Notes under the pieces: generated by a model
What the model was told of the DNA's origin: nothing
Seen by the model: only the letters and a program-made list of their open reading frames with translations
Databases searched by the model: none
Assembly: GCA_039798265.1 (NCBI GenBank)
Contig: JBDKGH010000005.1
Location: 1 to 12,061 of the forward strand
Direction: 5' to 3'
From: JBDKGH01 sp039798265
Lineage (GTDB): Bacteria > Bacteroidota > Bacteroidia > Flavobacteriales_D > Sanyastnellaceae
Length of the DNA stretch: 12,061 bases
Made by a program: the position numbers and the translations under genes
Shown: piece by piece, positions 1-5,929 of the stretch
Numbering within the stretch: the stretch's first letter is position 1
How the letters are laid out: the number at the start of each line of letters is the position of its first letter

Positions 1-815
1 CCATTCGGTGAAAACTCCAAGCCATAGATAAGTGCCCCTCCAAAATTGTAATTCCAGTCGACGAGATCGGTGAAAACGCCTGTAGCGTTATTGAAATTTA
101 AGAGAGAAACTGTTCCGCTGAAAAAATTACCGATGACCAATCGATCCAAAGAGCGGTTCATTTTCAGGTGTCCAGCTCCATTGAATTGAGCATCGGTTAC
201 CAAACTAATCACTGGAGTAGTATTTAATCCTGCCGCTGTTAATTCATAAGCATAAAGGGATTCTTGGCAATCGTGCGATATCACCCAGTATCCGTTGTTG
301 GCGTCATTGGGAATGATCTGCACTTTTTCAGAGGTGGTAGCTAAAACAGGAATATTTTTAAAGTTGGTCAATACGCCGCCCGAACCGCCATCCAAGGTCA
401 TATCCACGATCGAGTAGCGAAGACCATTGGTACTGCTTTGTTCATCGATGGTGAAGATCCAAAAACGCGTTTCGCTTCCTGGCTCGCGCACGATGGAAGC
501 CGCGGTGGTACTCGACAACAATTCAGGCGTTCCTCCTAACAAACCAGTACCATTGAGCATTACGGCGTCATTGGCATTCCATACCGTAACTCCGTCGGTG
601 TAAAAAAGCAATTGTCCTGTCGTTCGATCGGAAATAGACGCACTACCTTCTGAGGTTGCCGTGACACCGGAGGCCGTGCTTACCGTACCGTCTGCAGCAA
701 ACGTAAGTCCACCGCTGTATCCAAAGCGCCAATTAGAATTTTGAAGCTGAGCGAATAAACTTGGTGTTACCAAAAGGAAACACAGGAGAGAGCGAATATT
801 CTTAGATAAAATCAT
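1..815 (-). CDS. Large exported protein, N-terminal fragment (propeller-like domain; likely T9SS/gliding-associated type)
   Basis: The frame opens with ATG at 815 (minus) and stays open for 271 codons to the window edge, so the C-terminus is missing. The first 22 residues form a signal peptide: a short basic start, a hydrophobic core around LLCFLLV, and an FAQ cleavage site. The mature part begins with NWRFGYSGGLTF and continues with ISDRTTGQLLFYTDGVTVWN (residues 61-80) and MLNGTGLLGG (86-95). This motif order is typical of very large Bacteroidota cell-surface proteins whose N-terminal beta-propeller is followed by PKD-like repeats and a gliding-motility/T9SS C-terminal domain. Those later domains are inferred, not seen. 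It probably acts at the cell surface or outside the cell. It diverges from the small gene at 1037, with 221 bases between them. The N-terminal family pattern is fairly sure; the C-terminal architecture and any substrate are unknown. Confidence 0.85.
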   Translation of the reverse strand, partial: MILSKNIRSLLCFLLVTPSLFAQLQNSNWRFGYSGGLTFAADGTVSTASGVTATSEGSASISDRTTGQLLFYTDGVTVWNANDAVMLNGTGLLGGTPELLSSTTAASIVREPGSETRFWIFTIDEQSSTNGLRYSIVDMTLDGGSGGVLTNFKNIPVLATTSEKVQIIPNDANNGYWVISHDCQESLYAYELTAAGLNTTPVISLVTDAQFNGAGHLKMNRSLDRLVIGNFFSGTVSLLNFNNATGVFTDLVDWNYNFGGALIYGLEFSPN

Positions 816-854
816 ATTGTAAAATCAAAATAAACTCGGTGTTAAATCCTAGTA

Positions 855-869
855 TTTTGATTTTCAAAA
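855..869. repeat. Short inverted repeat upstream of the large exported gene
   Basis: TTTTGA and TCAAAA form perfect 6-base arms around a 3-base centre, about 40-55 bases upstream of the start codon at 815 (minus). It sits where a regulator could bind near that promoter, but AT-rich inverted repeats this short also arise by chance. A second weak one, GTTAAA (937-942) with TTTAAC (958-963), lies in the same 221-base divergent spacer. I see no gene in the spacer. Confidence 0.25.
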
Positions 870-1036
870 ACCTGAAAAGAATACTGGAGTCCGAGGTACA
901 ACATATCTATCGCTGAAATGTTCGAATCAGTTGCATGTTAAAAACGGTTTAATATCCTTTAACAAAATGGCCCTTTTCGTTCTGTTTCAAGACCTTTTAA
1001 TTTGGACCGACTGATCAACTAAAAAGCTCAAAAAAA

Positions 1037-1372
1037 ATGAAGCGTCTTATTCTCATTTTCATCGCCGGCTTCGCAACCGCTCTGCTTTTAGCTTTTACTA
1101 GCGCCTCTTCTATTATAAACGCAGCCTCGGCCGAAGTCAACCAAATAGATGGGCTTTATGTGTTTACCGACTGCACTCCTGTGGCACCGTATGATAGCCT
1201 TGGCCTGGTGAACATTGGTTTTATTACCGGCACTCAGTATGAAAATATCCGGACAAGTCTCATCAAGCAGGTCAAAAAAAAGTACCCAGATGCCAATGGC
1301 CTCATTTTACGCCCCGACAAAAAAGGAGTAGATAGCGCTGTGGCCATAATCCTAAAAAAGAACAGCCAATAA
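1037..1372 (+). CDS. Small exported or membrane-anchored hypothetical protein
   Basis: This 111-residue protein has a basic start (MKR) and a hydrophobic stretch at residues 4-20 that should act as a signal peptide or membrane anchor. The rest contains FTDCTPVAPYDSLG (43-56) and QYENIRTSLIKQVKKKYPDA (67-86), followed by a beta strand near GLIL (88-91). The pattern 'presents a short beta strand, then a charged helix ending in KKYPDA' recurs in small Bacteroidota proteins of unknown function; I assign no activity. The single cysteine is at residue 46. The ATG is preceded by an A-rich leader with no Shine-Dalgarno, usual for the phylum. A weak -7-like element (TTAATTTG, 997-1004) lies 32 bases upstream. 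The next gene starts 84 bases downstream on the same strand, so co-transcription is possible but unproven. Confidence 0.8.
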   Translation: MKRLILIFIAGFATALLLAFTSASSIINAASAEVNQIDGLYVFTDCTPVAPYDSLGLVNIGFITGTQYENIRTSLIKQVKKKYPDANGLILRPDKKGVDSAVAIILKKNSQ

Positions 1373-1456
1373 AAGCGAGGTTCCGAAGAAAACAGATCAG
1401 CTTATTTATCGCGGGATCGTCATCCTCTATCTTCGTAAACTCGAAAACTATCCCAC

Positions 1457-2779
1457 ATGAGGCATTTTTTTACCATAGGCGCTTTGCTTTTGGCTTTCGC
1501 CGTAGTCGCTAAAGGTCAAACCACCTTCGATCAAGCCAAACTGAACAGTTATCTCGACGCCTTAGAGGCCAATGATAAATTTATGGGGAGCGTAGCACTT
1601 CGTAAAAATGGAGAGTTGATCTATACTCGTGCGATCGGATATGCAGACTTCGAAAAACAACAAAAAGCCAGCGCAGCTTCCAAATACCGCATAGGATCTA
1701 TTTCCAAAACCTTCACCGCCGTGATGATCATGAAAGCGGTGGAATCCAAGCAACTCGATTTAGATCAAAGCATCAACAAGTGGTTTCCTTCGATAGAAAA
1801 CAGTAAAAAAATCACCGTTCGCAGCCTGCTCCAACATCGCTCAGGACTGCATAATTTTACGAGCGATCCAGAATATTTCAGTTGGAATACACAAGCCAAG
1901 ACAGAAGCTGAAATGCTGGACATCATCAACAAAAAGGGTAGCGACTTTAAACCCGATAGCAAGGCAGAGTATAGCAACTCCAACTATGTGCTCTTGACCT
2001 ACATTTTGGAAAAAACCTACGGAAAAACTTACGCGCAACTGCTGCAAGAATTAATAGCCACACCCGCTGGATTATCGAGCACCTCTGTCTTCGGGCCCAT
2101 CAACCCGTCAGAAAACGAGTGTTTATCCTACACCTTTGAAGGCGAATGGAAGCTACAGCCCGAAACCCATTTCACCATTCCATTAGGAGCGGGTTGTATC
2201 CTTTCCACCCCATCCGATCTCACCACCTTTGCCGAAGCTTTATTCCAAGGCCATTTACTCCGTCCTGAAAGTTTGAAGGAAATGCAAAACATCAAAGAAG
2301 GATATGGATTAGGCCTTTTTCAAGTTCCTTTTTACGAGCATGCCGGTTTCGGACATACAGGAGGCATCGATGGTTTTACTTCTGTGTTTGCTTATTTCCC
2401 AGAAGATTCCTTGTCCTTTTCCATCACCTCCAACGGAGGATCTTATGACATGAATAAGGTGGCCATTGCATTGCTCAGTGCCTATTTCAACAAATCCTAT
2501 GACATTCCCGAATTCACCACTTATAGCACCACCGCGGAAGAGTTAGAACAATATGTCGGAGTTTATACCTCCACAGAGATCAAACTCGACATCACATTCA
2601 CCAAAGAAGGAAACACCCTTTTTGCACAAGCCACCGGTCAACCCATCATCGCCCTTTCTCCCATTGCAAAAGATAAATTTCAATTCGAGCAAGCCGATGC
2701 CATTTTTGAATTTGACCTTCCCAACAAAACGATGTTTCTACTACAAGCAGGCGCACAAATCAAATTTCAATTAAAATAA
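1457..2779 (+). CDS. Exported serine hydrolase of the class C beta-lactamase family
   Basis: The 440-residue protein carries a signal peptide (residues 1-20) and then a full beta-lactamase/transpeptidase-like domain (about 25-345). All three active-site motifs are present: SISK (S81 nucleophile, K84 general base), YSN (172-174), and HTG (300-302), the family's version of KTG. A separate C-terminal beta domain, about 355-440, resembles DUF3471-type domains found on many such enzymes. Family members hydrolyse small esters or D-amino-acid peptides, and most are not true antibiotic-resistance enzymes. The likely location is the periplasm or cell surface; the substrate is unknown. A weak promoter-like TATCTTCG lies at 1428-1435. 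I see no damage to the gene. The fold and catalytic class are very likely; resistance to beta-lactams is not implied. Confidence 0.92.
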   Translation: MRHFFTIGALLLAFAVVAKGQTTFDQAKLNSYLDALEANDKFMGSVALRKNGELIYTRAIGYADFEKQQKASAASKYRIGSISKTFTAVMIMKAVESKQLDLDQSINKWFPSIENSKKITVRSLLQHRSGLHNFTSDPEYFSWNTQAKTEAEMLDIINKKGSDFKPDSKAEYSNSNYVLLTYILEKTYGKTYAQLLQELIATPAGLSSTSVFGPINPSENECLSYTFEGEWKLQPETHFTIPLGAGCILSTPSDLTTFAEALFQGHLLRPESLKEMQNIKEGYGLGLFQVPFYEHAGFGHTGGIDGFTSVFAYFPEDSLSFSITSNGGSYDMNKVAIALLSAYFNKSYDIPEFTTYSTTAEELEQYVGVYTSTEIKLDITFTKEGNTLFAQATGQPIIALSPIAKDKFQFEQADAIFEFDLPNKTMFLLQAGAQIKFQLK

Positions 2780-2839
2780 GGCCGCTTGAAAATAAGAAGA
2801 TAGCATAAGCCTCTCACAGGCCAATTAATTCTCCACTGC

Positions 2840-2877
2840 AAGCGAAGCGCAGCATTTCATTGCGCAGCAAATCACAT
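2840..2877 (+). repeat. Left copy of 38-base direct repeat flanking higBA
   Basis: This copy matches 3658-3695 in the same orientation at 33 of 38 positions, by hand alignment. It lies in the otherwise gene-free 200 bases between the serine hydrolase and higB. The core reads CGCAGCATTTCATTGCGCAG. On the minus strand both copies can be read as DLL-x-x-EMLRFA, which looks like a dispersed intergenic repeat and not a conserved protein. The right copy supplies the last codons and stop of the unknown minus-strand gene. Confidence 0.7.
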
Positions 2878-2947
2878 ATTCCTATTTCACATAACATCTC
2901 CTTGCACACCTCGTTCAAACAAAGTTGTTTTAGCAAAAAATCTACAG

Positions 2948-2962
2948 TTCCCAAAATGGGAA
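2948..2962. promoter_or_regulatory. Palindromic operator candidate for HigA
   Basis: TTCCCA and TGGGAA are perfect 6-base arms around AAA. The site ends 7 bases before the -7 element at 2970, so it covers the ground where the -33 contact would be. HigA antitoxins bind such short inverted repeats to repress their own operon, so this is the natural operator candidate. The palindrome is seen directly; binding by HigA is inferred. Confidence 0.6.
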
Positions 2963-2969
2963 TTTTTAG

Positions 2970-2977
2970 TATCTTTG
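2970..2977 (+). promoter_or_regulatory. higBA promoter, -7 element
   Basis: TATCTTTG is a perfect match to the Bacteroidota -7 consensus TAnnTTTG. The expected -33 position (about 2946-2949) reads AGTT, a poor match, and overlaps the palindrome. The ATG of higB begins only two bases after this element, so the transcript would have almost no leader. Confidence 0.6.
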
Positions 2978-2979
2978 TA

Positions 2980-3273
2980 ATGCGAGTAATAGCAAAAAAA
3001 ACACTACGTGAATTCTGGGAACGCCATCCAAGAAGCGAGCAATCTCTCAAATCGTGGTATAAAGAAGTTGAAGCTGCTCATTGGAACACACCATCTGAGA
3101 TAAAAAAAAGCTATGCCTCTGCCAGCTTTTTAAATGACAATAGAGTAATATTCAACATCAAAGGCAATGATTTTCGGCTAGTAACTCGAATCAATTATGA
3201 ATTCAAATTAGTTTGGATTCGATTTATTGGCACACATGAAGAATATGACAAAATAGACGCAACCAAAATTTAG
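2980..3273 (+). CDS. higB: HigB-family mRNA interferase toxin
   Basis: The 97-residue product begins MRVIAKKTLREFWERHP and ends with RFIGTHEEYDKID (81-93), the signature of the RelE-like HigB toxin family (PF09907). The central strand FNIKGNDFRLVTRINY (58-73) is also typical. Family members cut mRNA, usually on the ribosome, and stop growth when the antitoxin is lost. The frame remains open upstream to an ATG at 2860, but that start would put the promoter, the operator and a dispersed repeat inside the gene. Family proteins start at the MRVIAKKTL segment, so 2980 is chosen. The antitoxin gene follows after four bases, in the toxin-first order of higBA. Two A8 runs (2994-3001, 3102-3109) lie inside the gene. 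The module is AT-rich: 79 G+C in 240 bases hand-counted from higBA, against 143 in 300 from neighbouring genes. Confidence 0.93.
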   Translation: MRVIAKKTLREFWERHPRSEQSLKSWYKEVEAAHWNTPSEIKKSYASASFLNDNRVIFNIKGNDFRLVTRINYEFKLVWIRFIGTHEEYDKIDATKI

Positions 3274-3277
3274 ACTA

Positions 3278-3634
3278 ATGACGCTGAAAATATTAAAAAC
3301 AGAAAAAGACTATACGGCAGCCTTAAAACGTATGGAGGAAATTTTCGCTTCAACGAAAAATTCAAAAACAGCGGACGAATTAGAGCTCTTATCTCTTCTT
3401 ATTGAAAAATATGAAAATGAACATTACTTCATAGATCTTCCCGATCCAATTGAAGCGATCAAATTTCGAATGGAACAACAAGGCCTCAAACAAAAAGACC
3501 TTGCAAAAGTGATGGGGCTAAAAAGTAGAGTAAGCGAAATACTCAACAAAAAACGTAAGCTTTCCATTGAAATGATTAGAAAATTGAACATTGCTCTCCA
3601 CATCCCAACTGATGTGCTCATCAAAAAATATTAA
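3278..3634 (+). CDS. higA: HigA antitoxin (XRE-type DNA-binding)
   Basis: The 118-residue protein has two parts. The N-terminal half (about 8-52, with DYTAALKRMEEIF and LSLLIEKYENEHY) matches the toxin-side region of HigA antitoxins in this group. The C-terminal half (about 57-116) is a helix-turn-helix of the XRE type: MEQQGLKQKDLAKVMGLKS followed by the recognition helix near SRVSEILNKKR (83-93). HigA neutralises HigB and represses the operon. Its ATG is four bases after the higB stop, so the two are surely co-transcribed. It ends 40 bases before the convergent minus-strand gene, and I see no hairpin terminator in that gap. Confidence 0.93.
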   Translation: MTLKILKTEKDYTAALKRMEEIFASTKNSKTADELELLSLLIEKYENEHYFIDLPDPIEAIKFRMEQQGLKQKDLAKVMGLKSRVSEILNKKRKLSIEMIRKLNIALHIPTDVLIKKY

Positions 3635-3657
3635 CCCAAACGCAAAAAATCATTACA

Positions 3658-3695
3658 AAGCAAAACGCAGCATTTCACTGTGCAGCAAATCGCAT
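3658..3695 (+). repeat. Right copy of 38-base direct repeat flanking higBA
   Basis: This copy matches 2840-2877 in the same orientation with five differences in 38 bases. It overlaps the 3' end of the unknown minus-strand gene and provides its final codons (MRFAAQ and stop), so the gene's present end may have been set when the repeat arrived. The two copies are 818 bases apart and enclose only the higBA module. Confidence 0.7.
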
Positions 3696-4694
3696 CACCT
3701 GCCCGCTTTCCTCGCCTATTGCTAGCACGTCATTCCCCACTGCAATCAGTTTTTTCACCTTCCAATCAGCCGGTTTCACATAGCGAATCCGCGCAGTAAG
3801 CGTATCTTCATCTGTCCCGCCTACTTCCATTTCTTCCTCTTCTTCCTCTTCCTCATCAAGCACCATTTCAATCGTCGGAATATCTCCTTCTTCCAAAGAC
3901 AAAATACCGATCCCTCTTTCCATCGCCGCAATCAACAGTACATTTTCTGTAGGATGCCATAAAATATCTAGCCAAGGAGAAGTCTCCGATTCGGATAAAT
4001 GAGGAAAATCAAAATTCAATTCCTCCCAATCCTTTAAGTGTTCAGAAACCGAACAATAGGTATCGTAATGACCTTTTATAAATAGCGCAATCGACTGATA
4101 AACGCCCGTTTGAACCATCATCACCGAAAGCAATGCAACATACTGTTCATTTAGTGTTCCCTTGATAATCGTTTCATTCGGACCAGCGGAAGCCAAATGA
4201 TGATCAGTGATTAATCGGGGATTTCCAGGATCCGAAAAATCATAATCGATCATGAATTTGGGGACTACGATATCATCTACCGCAATGATCTTTGAACCAT
4301 CCAATAGCAGATCATCCACACTTTTCCCCCATTTGCGATGAGGCATATAAACGGGCTTAAATACCTTTTCGACCACTGAATAAGTAGCGATGAGCTCGGT
4401 GAAATATTTTCCCGACTCATCATCCGACTCGTCTATCGAAACATATCGACCACCAAAAACCAAATACTCATTGACAATCACCACACAATCCGGATGAATC
4501 ATTTCGGGATAGTCGATCATTTGATGTCCCGTCATCTGTCCATCTTCTTGAATGAAACCGTAATGAATGACTTTATTTTCTCGGTCAATACATGCGGCTA
4601 ATCCATGCGCAGAGAGCGCGTACCTCTGTCCAGAGGGGAATGGGGTTTGATGCATTCGTTCAATGGTGCTATCGACCAATTGAGTCGTGTACAT
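3675..4694 (-). CDS. Uncharacterised protein with propeller-like repeats, downstream of RES toxin
   Basis: I do not recognise this 339-residue protein. It has no signal peptide or membrane helix from the chosen start (MYTTQLVDS), so it is probably cytoplasmic. Several segments alternate hydrophobic strands with turns, for example CVVIVNEYLVFGGRYVSI, KIIAVDD...YDFSDPGNPRLI and LIAVGNDVLAIGEESGQVMRF, suggesting a beta-propeller. The DFSDPGNP piece recalls LVIVD-type repeats. Residues about 280-290 are an almost pure glutamate run. The frame stays open to 4817, but that start would overlap the RES toxin gene by 62 bases and add an unrelated-looking segment; ATG 4694 leaves a 61-base gap. A weak promoter (TTG at 4747-4749, N18, TACTTCCG at 4721-4728, minus) lies in that gap. 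Same strand and close spacing suggest the gene may be read with the toxin-antitoxin pair. Its function is unknown. Confidence 0.7.
   Translation of the reverse strand: MYTTQLVDSTIERMHQTPFPSGQRYALSAHGLAACIDRENKVIHYGFIQEDGQMTGHQMIDYPEMIHPDCVVIVNEYLVFGGRYVSIDESDDESGKYFTELIATYSVVEKVFKPVYMPHRKWGKSVDDLLLDGSKIIAVDDIVVPKFMIDYDFSDPGNPRLITDHHLASAGPNETIIKGTLNEQYVALLSVMMVQTGVYQSIALFIKGHYDTYCSVSEHLKDWEELNFDFPHLSESETSPWLDILWHPTENVLLIAAMERGIGILSLEEGDIPTIEMVLDEEEEEEEEMEVGGTDEDTLTARIRYVKPADWKVKKLIAVGNDVLAIGEESGQVMRFAAQ
3831..3855. repeat. Low-complexity TTC/CTC tract encoding a glutamate run
   Basis: A run of TTC and CTC triplets on the plus strand reads as GAA/GAG on the minus strand and gives eight consecutive glutamates near residue 285 of the unknown protein. 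Such tracts can change length by replication slippage in steps of three bases, which would lengthen or shorten an acidic linker without breaking the frame. Confidence 0.6.
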
Positions 4695-4755
4695 AAATGA
4701 ATGATGGGGTAATAAAAACACGGAAGTACAATTAAATGAATAGCCCCAAGATAGA

Positions 4756-5214
4756 CTATTTCCACAAACGATGATCAAAAGGGAATTTTTCCACCTTAAC
4801 GATTTTAATTTTCGCAAAGTCTTTGTGAAGCGGATTGATCAACACATTATAGTCTCCTTGCGTCACTACTGACGGAATAAATACCACGGCAGCCTTCTGC
4901 TCATTTACAAAAGCATCGCCCACTTTTTGAGTAGCGGGAGGATGCGGAAAATCTTTCCAATTGGACGGTAAATCACTTTCTTTTATCCGCACTCGTTTTA
5001 CCTCATCGGGAATGTCAATGGTAGTCATCACATAATCAGAAGGCATAGTGGCCAATGAAAAATGAACCGCCACTTCAGCCATCGCCAACGAACGATTTTC
5101 CGCAGCATAAATCATTTCGATACCTGGAGAATTCCATCTACCGCCCTTTAATGCCGCACCTTTGCCCGAAAGAGGCTTAGCGAACTTTGCTCGAACCAAA
5201 CGAAAGACTTGCAT
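4756..5214 (-). CDS. RES-domain toxin of an Xre/RES toxin-antitoxin module
   Basis: The 152-residue protein is a complete RES domain, starting MQVFRLVRAKFA and holding the hallmark GGRWNSPG (24-31). The Arg, Glu and Ser that name the domain are present in likely form as R26, E47 (MAEVAVHF) and S115 (VFIPSVV), with the conserved tyrosine at Y36 in MIYAAEN and the C-terminal YNVLINP (122-128). Characterised family members break down or modify NAD+, related in fold to ADP-ribosyltransferases, and arrest growth when free of antitoxin. The start overlaps the antitoxin stop by one base (TAATG), so translation is probably coupled, with antitoxin first. No key residue is missing, so the toxin looks active. 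Which NAD+-directed reaction it performs cannot be told from sequence. Confidence 0.93.
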   Translation of the reverse strand: MQVFRLVRAKFAKPLSGKGAALKGGRWNSPGIEMIYAAENRSLAMAEVAVHFSLATMPSDYVMTTIDIPDEVKRVRIKESDLPSNWKDFPHPPATQKVGDAFVNEQKAAVVFIPSVVTQGDYNVLINPLHKDFAKIKIVKVEKFPFDHRLWK

Positions 5215-5717
5215 TATACCAATATTCCGTGGTTAATGCGAACCAACTCCGTCAATACCAATTCCTTTCCGTAAGAATCTTTGAGCAATTCTACTGGCTT
5301 CACATTACCTAAGGCAAAGCTTGGAGTATGCAACCAAGAGCGAAGTTTTTCAATGCTTCCAAAAACATCTAATCCGATTTGCGTAACCTCAGCCATTTCC
5401 ATGATCTTCTCCGAATGACTTGACTTAAACCGATGGTTAGACTCCGTTTTATAACGCTGCAAGGTTTTCGTTGAAACATCCAAAAAAGAAGCCCAGTCAG
5501 CTTCTTCAAAAGGCGATAAACTTTTAATCAACTCATATACCTTGAAGGGAATACCCATGCGGATCACTTCTATCATCAACAACTTGTTCTCCATCAACTG
5601 ACGATAGGTGATCGACTTCTTTTTATCCTTCAAAAAAAGCCCTTCACCTAGCGACTTGAAAAAACTGGTGATTTCTTTATCCAACTTGGATTCTATTCCT
5701 AAAATAGATGAAGACAT
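5214..5717 (-). CDS. Xre/MbcA/ParS-family antitoxin of the RES module
   Basis: The 167-residue protein has an Xre-like helix-turn-helix region, about residues 45-112, including LSPFEEADWASFLDVSTKT and a following helix. The C-terminal toxin-binding domain (about 118-167) begins FGSIEKLRSWLHTPSFALG and ends ELVRINHGILV, the classic MbcA/ParS (DUF2384) pattern that plugs the RES active site. It should neutralise the toxin encoded next and repress the operon. It is the first gene of the operon and overlaps the toxin start by one base. The start at 5717 is backed by AAGGAGGG three bases upstream (5721-5728), an unusually good Shine-Dalgarno for this phylum, and by a near-consensus promoter at 5742-5773. 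Confidence 0.92.
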   Translation of the reverse strand: MSSSILGIESKLDKEITSFFKSLGEGLFLKDKKKSITYRQLMENKLLMIEVIRMGIPFKVYELIKSLSPFEEADWASFLDVSTKTLQRYKTESNHRFKSSHSEKIMEMAEVTQIGLDVFGSIEKLRSWLHTPSFALGNVKPVELLKDSYGKELVLTELVRINHGILV

Positions 5718-5760
5718 ATTCCCTCCTTAGACATTTGTCCTCAAATATAAGACATATTTC
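5711..5760 (-). promoter_or_regulatory. Repeated operator-like boxes at the Xre/RES promoter
   Basis: Read on the minus strand, GAAATATGTC (5751-5760) lies between the -33 and -7 elements, GACAAATGTC (5730-5739, itself a near palindrome) lies at the expected transcription start, and GGAATATGTC (5713-5722) spans the start codon. The outer two match at 11 of 12 positions when extended by TT. Spacing is 21 and 17 bases. Binding by the antitoxin or its complex with the toxin is the likely use, as other Xre/RES modules autoregulate. Confidence 0.55.
5721..5728 (-). promoter_or_regulatory. Strong Shine-Dalgarno before the antitoxin gene
   Basis: AAGGAGGG lies three bases before the ATG at 5717 on the minus strand. 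Other genes in the window show nothing like it, as is normal in Bacteroidota, where ribosomes make little use of such pairing. The spacing is on the short side. It fixes the start codon of the antitoxin and may reflect an origin outside the phylum, or be chance. Confidence 0.5.
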
Positions 5761-5773
5761 CTATATGCTCAAA
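5742..5773 (-). promoter_or_regulatory. Xre/RES operon promoter
   Basis: On the minus strand TTTG (5770-5773), a 20-base spacer, and TATATTTG (5742-5749) match the Bacteroidota sigma-A promoter at every specified position. Transcription should begin near 5735-5738, giving a leader of about 20 bases before the antitoxin ATG. Confidence 0.75.
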
Positions 5774-5816
5774 TTCCAATTTCGACTATCTTTCGATCAA
5801 CTTTACAGGCTTGACT

Positions 5817-5924
5817 ATGAAAAAACGGGGTCTCTTCCCATTCGTCTGACGGATGAGTGATTGTGACAAAAAACCAGCTGATACTGGCCACACATCAACT
5901 TTGATTGAAATAACCAGAAAGTAG
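5817..5924 (+). pseudogene. Possible remnant of a small lipoprotein gene
   Basis: A frame starting at ATG 5817 reads MKKRGLFPFV, meets one TGA (5847-5849), then continues in the same frame as RMSDCDKKPADTGHTSTL to a stop at 5922-5924. Ignoring the TGA, this resembles the start of a lipoprotein: basic start, hydrophobic stretch, cysteine, then a polar segment. The MSDC context is not a clean lipobox. A promoter-like TATCTTTC (5787-5794) sits 22 bases upstream. It lies in the 212-base divergent spacer between the antitoxin and the next membrane protein. It may be chance; if real, it is inactive or needs readthrough. Confidence 0.25.
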
Positions 5925-5929
5925 AAATC

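Noticed and set aside
1457..2779. True antibiotic-resistance beta-lactamase
   Set aside because: The motifs fit the broad serine hydrolase family with a C-terminal extra domain; nothing singles out an AmpC-type resistance enzyme.
2860..2979. Upstream extension of higB
   Set aside because: It would place the operator palindrome and the -7 element within the gene, and family proteins begin at the MRVIAKKTL segment.
2814..3050. Minus-strand reading frame over the repeat and higB start
   Set aside because: It runs antisense across the higB start and the dispersed repeat, and its sequence (for example the EMLRFA piece) is repeat-derived, with no protein-like family pattern.
2780..3700. Integron-cassette or insertion-sequence boundaries around higBA
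   Set aside because: I looked for attC-like core sites, transposase genes and terminal inverted repeats; only the imperfect direct repeats are visible.
4695..4817. Longer start for the unknown minus-strand protein
   Set aside because: It would overlap the RES toxin gene by 62 bases and add residues with no clear role; a later ATG is better placed.
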